The notes beneath the pieces are model-generated. The model saw nothing but the letters and a program-made list of their open reading frames with translations, ran no database searches and had not been told where the DNA came from. From positions 1 through 45,313 of the forward strand of contig CAJTTC010000015.1 of assembly GCA_910579295.1 (NCBI GenBank): DNA of 45,313 nt, read 5' to 3'. This DNA is from an uncultured Christensenella sp. Its GTDB lineage: Bacteria > Bacillota_A > Clostridia > Christensenellales > Borkfalkiaceae. Position 1 is the first letter of the stretch; each line of letters opens with the position of its first letter. Made by a program: the position numbers and the translations under genes. Shown in pieces: positions 42,829 through 45,313 of this stretch.

Positions 42829-43299
42829 CTCGTATTGGGAGTAATCGACGGCGTTTTTCGCTTCGATTCCTGCGGCTCGGCACTCTTTGATGTGCGTCCA
42901 CATGGCTGCGACCATATCGCCCAGTTCGTCGGCTGCGGCTGCGTCCGTATCAGCCTCCAGCAGTCCGATGAACGGGGCGCGGTCGATTTCGCCGGTCTTA
43001 TCGAGCGAGTACACCGCAAACAGAAAATTGCGCTGTGCCGCGTCTGTCAGCCTTACCTTCCGTCCATTCCAAAAGAACGTATTAGCGATTCGGTTCTGGG
43101 TCTGTGCGTCGAAATACTCCGCCACTGCGTCGCGTATCTCGTCAACAGTCGGACGGCCGTCGGTAATCATTTCAACGGCCAGCCATCCGCGCTCCTCGTC
43201 GCGGTGGTGATTCCAGCGCACCGCCCAGCGGTCGCGGCGTGGGTTTATGCACTCGATAGGCGCAAGCACCTCGGAACATGATATTTCTCTCGTTTTCAT
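42823..43299 (-). CDS. Protein downstream of the DGR reverse transcriptase (DUF4376-like, putative)
   Basis: A 158-residue protein, 12 bp after the RT stop and on the same strand, so it is probably in the DGR transcript. The N-terminal part includes RRDRWAVRWNHHRDEERGWL. The middle TFFWNGRKVRLTDAAQRNFL then AVYSLDKTGEIDRAPF resembles DUF4376-type domains of tail-associated proteins. The C-terminus is helical (DMVAAMWTHIKECRAAGIEA). It is longer than typical Avd and does not look like its basic four-helix bundle. It may be a fibre assembly protein or a DGR accessory factor. Convergent with the integrase, overlapping it by 6 bp. Confidence 0.55.
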   Translation of the reverse strand: MKTREISCSEVLAPIECINPRRDRWAVRWNHHRDEERGWLAVEMITDGRPTVDEIRDAVAEYFDAQTQNRIANTFFWNGRKVRLTDAAQRNFLFAVYSLDKTGEIDRAPFIGLLEADTDAAAADELGDMVAAMWTHIKECRAAGIEAKNAVDYSQYEL

Positions 43300-43311
43300 G
43301 TCGATATATTG

Positions 43312-44745
43312 TTAAGTGAAAAGATATTCGGTAAAATTGCCCTGTGCGTTACGCGCCATAGTCACCTTATTCTCGCCCAGTAGTTCCTTATCTTTCAGCG
43401 CGTCGCATATATCGCACATATCAGGATAGCCGGTAAAGAATTTAACCACGTCGCCCTTCTTCAGGGGTAAGTTACAGGCCGCAAGCTGCGCCCGGTTCGG
43501 GACGATAAGACGGGCGCAAACGAGATATTTCGTTTTCTCCTTTGCCTCCGTGTCACCGTTGGCCACCGCTTCCTTGTGTTCTCTACGCGACCACTTTGTC
43601 GAAACGCCTGTTTGAAAATCCAGAATACAAAGCGTCGAGCCTACGAGCGCGTTAAGAGTGACCTCGCGGCAAGTAAAATTTTTCTGACCGTTCCGACGCA
43701 CTCCCGGCGATGTCGAGATACCGAGGTCGGCCAACGATTTAAGATTTGAGTAATCAGCCATTTTTAAGCCTGTTATTTTGTAAAATAGATGTTTAGCGTC
43801 TGCGTGTTTGCAGAGCGAGTAAAACGACGCGAGTATTTCAGCGCGTCGGCGTTTGCTTTTTATTTTGTGGAGGCGACGGGCTGCCTTCTTCTTGTTGCGC
43901 TTCCGAATACGAGTATAATCCTTGAAAATGTCATATCCGATAAAGTCGATACCCTGTGAAACCGGGTAAATACGTTCATTCGCTTTCACCTTCAGCCCTA
44001 TGCCCTCGACCTGTTCGTGAACGATACCGCTCAATTTCCAAAGTGTCGGTTTGTCGGGACCTAATCCCCTCTTATCGTCGCAATAACGATAATAGAATCT
44101 GAAACGGTGTTCGTCCTTAACGTGGTGGTCGAGCCATACCGATAAAAGGAGGTTGCCGAAATGTTGTGAGCTGCGCAATCCGATAGATAGCCCACGGATA
44201 AGGAAACGCACAAACCGTTCCAGAAGGGTGAGGATTATAGGCCCTTTGAATATGCGGCGTAACGTGTCCATCATGATGTCCTGCAATATGCTTTCGTAGA
44301 ATTTCGTAATATCGTCCTCGTAAACATATTGTATTTCATCGGGGTATAATTCGAGGTCGCGGCGTATAAGCTTCAGAAGGTCGTGCGTACCCCGGTTTTT
44401 CAGCGATGCCCCGGTGGTTCGTATCAACTTTTTGAACGTCAGTTCCTCGACGATATTCATTATTGCATGAATACCCATTTTTTCATAATACGAGTAAAGG
44501 AATTGAATCCGTCGTTTCTTCCCTCCTTCGGTAATTATCTCCTCTCCGTAGGAGGTAAGGCGAAACACGCCCGCCGATATTTCAGCGGCCAGCCATGCCT
44601 CTATCCCGTCGATATGCGCAAGAATCTCGCGCCCCTGTTTAGACTGCTTTCGGGCAGTTCCTCGGAGTACGGCGTCGATTGATTCCCGGATATTGGACGA
44701 GGCGACAATCAGCGGAATTATTTCGGAATCCTTTATACGTTTCAT
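43312..44745 (-). CDS. DGR reverse transcriptase with C-terminal extension
   Basis: A 477-residue reverse transcriptase that copies the TR RNA with errors at adenines. Catalytic motifs: YVYEDDITKFYESIL near residue 140 (first Asp), the DGR-specific IGLRSSQHFGN near 190 (the [IVL]GxxxSQ signature of this RT clade), and YYRYCDDKRGLG near 220 (xxDD). A basic thumb-like region (RIRKRNKKKAARRLHKIKSK) follows. BPP-1 bRT is about 330 residues; here another 130 residues form a C-terminal domain (FTCREVTLNALVGSTLCILD; KGDVVKFFTGYPDMCDICDA) with an OB-like beta pattern. No Avd gene lies nearby. It starts about 210 bp after the TR. Confidence 0.93.
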   Translation of the reverse strand: MKRIKDSEIIPLIVASSNIRESIDAVLRGTARKQSKQGREILAHIDGIEAWLAAEISAGVFRLTSYGEEIITEGGKKRRIQFLYSYYEKMGIHAIMNIVEELTFKKLIRTTGASLKNRGTHDLLKLIRRDLELYPDEIQYVYEDDITKFYESILQDIMMDTLRRIFKGPIILTLLERFVRFLIRGLSIGLRSSQHFGNLLLSVWLDHHVKDEHRFRFYYRYCDDKRGLGPDKPTLWKLSGIVHEQVEGIGLKVKANERIYPVSQGIDFIGYDIFKDYTRIRKRNKKKAARRLHKIKSKRRRAEILASFYSLCKHADAKHLFYKITGLKMADYSNLKSLADLGISTSPGVRRNGQKNFTCREVTLNALVGSTLCILDFQTGVSTKWSRREHKEAVANGDTEAKEKTKYLVCARLIVPNRAQLAACNLPLKKGDVVKFFTGYPDMCDICDALKDKELLGENKVTMARNAQGNFTEYLFT

Positions 44746-44954
44746 GTTGTTTGTTTTGCCTTCATTTTTCTGGGGCCTAAGTTATTCGGCTGCCATTGCT
44801 GGCCCTACTAAACTCCACCCCTGCGCGTGATGTTTCGGCGTTCCGTCCTGTGGGCGGCTGTGCCGTGGCTCTCTCCCCTGCCTCGACGGTGGCGACACGT
44901 CGCCGATGTCGGAGGGCTATATATTTTCGATTTTGGCAAATTAACGCTTTGAGT
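44746..44954 (-). ncRNA. TR RNA 3' spacer between TR and RT
   Basis: About 210 bp without a credible gene (an open frame here is a by-product of the TR). It is rich in short inverted repeats, e.g. GGCGAC/GTCGCC at 44891-44904. In characterised DGRs the RNA stretch between TR and RT is structured and required for RT priming, so this is probably the 3' part of the template RNA. The boundaries of the RNA are not visible. Confidence 0.5.
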
Positions 44955-45073
44955 GCAAGGCGCGACCCGCTCCACGCGTTCGTGTTCGATGAATCGTTGT
45001 TCGCGTTCGTGTACGAAACACCGGCGTTCGAGTTGGCGTTGTTGTTGGAGCGGTACACCACACGGGCCGACGA
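44955..45073 (-). repeat. DGR template repeat (TR)
   Basis: It matches the VR (45235-45313 and 1-48) over about 119 bp. On the coding strand it is full of AAC codons (an in-frame reading gives RSNNNANSNAGVSYTNANND), each of which can mutate at two adenines. Of the 13 differences seen from the two VR pieces, 12 are at coding-strand adenines; the exception is one silent C-to-T. The GC-rich end (44955-44977) is unchanged in the VR and is the likely mutagenic-homing initiation site (IMH-like). It lies between target and RT, the canonical place. Confidence 0.92.
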
Positions 45074-45115
45074 CGATTGGGGAAATCTACCATTTCGGGG
45101 GCTGCTCTGCTGTGG

Positions 45116-45130
45116 GAGGGCTGCGCCCTC
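45116..45130. other. Hairpin between target stop and TR
   Basis: A perfect 6-bp stem (45116-45121 with 45125-45130) with a 3-nt loop, 38 bp past the target stop. No T tract follows on the minus strand, so it is not a clear terminator; it could be part of the 5' end of the TR RNA. Confidence 0.4.
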
Positions 45131-45167
45131 GTGTATCGTTTAACATCATACGTTCAAGTTTATTCGG

Positions 45168-45313
45168 TTAGGCTATGGCCTCGGCCTCCAAGAAGGCCGC
45201 GACGTTTAACGTATATTCGATTTCACCGATGAAGGCAAGGCGCGACCCGCTCCACGCGCTCGCGTACGATGAATCGGAGTTCGCGTTCGTATACGAAACA
45301 CCGGCGTTCGAGG
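45168..45313 (-). CDS. DGR target, 3' end (continues from base 1 on a circular map)
   Basis: Minus-strand reading from the right edge gives NAGVSYTNANSDSSYASA then WSGSRLAFIGEIEYTLN and a stop at 45170-45168. If 45306-45313 is overlapped with 1-8, the frame from 6621 continues without a break into this piece: 2207 codons plus 45 plus stop. The W-S-G-S-R-L segment is the invariant VR end found also in the TR. After the VR the protein adds about 20 residues. On a linear map it would be the 3' end of a separate target gene, which is less likely. Confidence 0.85.
   Translation of the reverse strand, partial: SNAGVSYTNANSDSSYASAWSGSRLAFIGEIEYTLNVAAFLEAEAIA
45182..45199. other. Hairpin just downstream of VR
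   Basis: A perfect 6-bp inverted repeat (45182-45187 with 45194-45199, 6-nt loop) inside the last codons of the target, about 36 bp past the VR end on the coding strand. Hairpins or cruciforms just downstream of the VR help homing in characterised DGRs. It is shorter than the best known examples, so the role is only suggested. Confidence 0.45.
45235..45313 (-). repeat. DGR variable repeat (VR), 3' part
   Basis: It aligns without gaps to TR 44955-45033. Substitutions relative to the TR lie opposite 44979, 44983, 44985, 44997, 44998 and 45033 (all coding-strand A) and 45011 (silent C-to-T). The first 24 bases or so, on the coding strand the last, are identical, as expected for the homing initiation end. 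Confidence 0.9.

Noticed and set aside
42823..43299. Avd accessory protein
   Set aside because: It is 158 residues, not a basic four-helix bundle by eye, and shows a DUF4376-like middle.
44777..45061. Open frame across the TR (rich in Asn and Ser)
   Set aside because: It is the template repeat read in frame with the VR; no start context, and its 3' part runs into the structured spacer. TR is a non-coding template.

Overview
The window is almost certainly the genome of a temperate tailed phage of a Bacteroidales host, in an excised, circularised or assembled form. The evidence is a full set of virion genes (terminase, portal, S49-type head protease, capsid, tape measure, tail hub), a tyrosine integrase with a divergent repressor-like pair, and several intergenic octamers that fit the Bacteroidetes -7 promoter box TAnnTTTG. 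Lipobox proteins and the style of the tail proteins also point to Bacteroidetes. The host species cannot be named from the sequence alone. All genes except the HTH regulator and the integrase lie on the minus strand, so transcription runs from high to low coordinates.

Layout, reading the minus strand from the right. 45.3-43.3 kb is a diversity-generating retroelement (DGR): the 3' end of the target gene, a template repeat (TR), a reverse transcriptase with the DGR hallmark motif, and a small downstream gene. 42.8-41.0 kb holds the integrase and regulator (plus strand) with repeat-flanked DNA between them, a candidate attP. 41.0-34.9 kb is the replication and modification region: small genes, a 972-residue primase/SF3 helicase, a C5-cytosine methyltransferase split by a frameshift at a G7 run, and a PAPS-reductase-like ATP pyrophosphatase. 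34.8-34.45 kb has seven exact copies of TTTGTTAC, a candidate origin or operator array. 33.8-29.3 kb holds head genes (protease, major capsid protein) and a probable tail-tube protein. 29.2-24.4 kb holds a Tad2-like (DUF2829) anti-defence gene, an N4/N6 methyltransferase and the terminase genes. 24.0-23.45 kb is an isolated lipoprotein 'moron' with its own promoter and terminator. 23.1-15.3 kb holds membrane/lysis genes (a candidate unimolecular spanin, a GH24 lysozyme), portal, connectors and tail completion. 15.2-0 kb holds tape measure, tail hub and baseplate genes and the giant receptor-binding protein.

The main observation is that both window ends lie inside the same DGR variable repeat (VR). 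Bases 1-48 match one part of the TR and bases 45235-45313 match the rest. The two ends overlap by 8 bp when aligned to the TR. Joining them there restores one open frame of 2252 codons plus stop for the target, and also restores the canonical order target-TR-RT. Within the overlap the ends differ at exactly two positions, and both are template adenines on the coding strand. The simplest reading is a complete circular genome of about 45.3 kb whose assembly broke in the VR because the phage population carries many VR alleles, meaning the DGR is, or recently was, active.

The diversified protein is about 2250 residues long. It has an N-terminal helical region, a LamG-like domain, a CotH-kinase-like domain, leucine-rich repeats and a C-terminal FGE/C-type-lectin domain carrying the VR.
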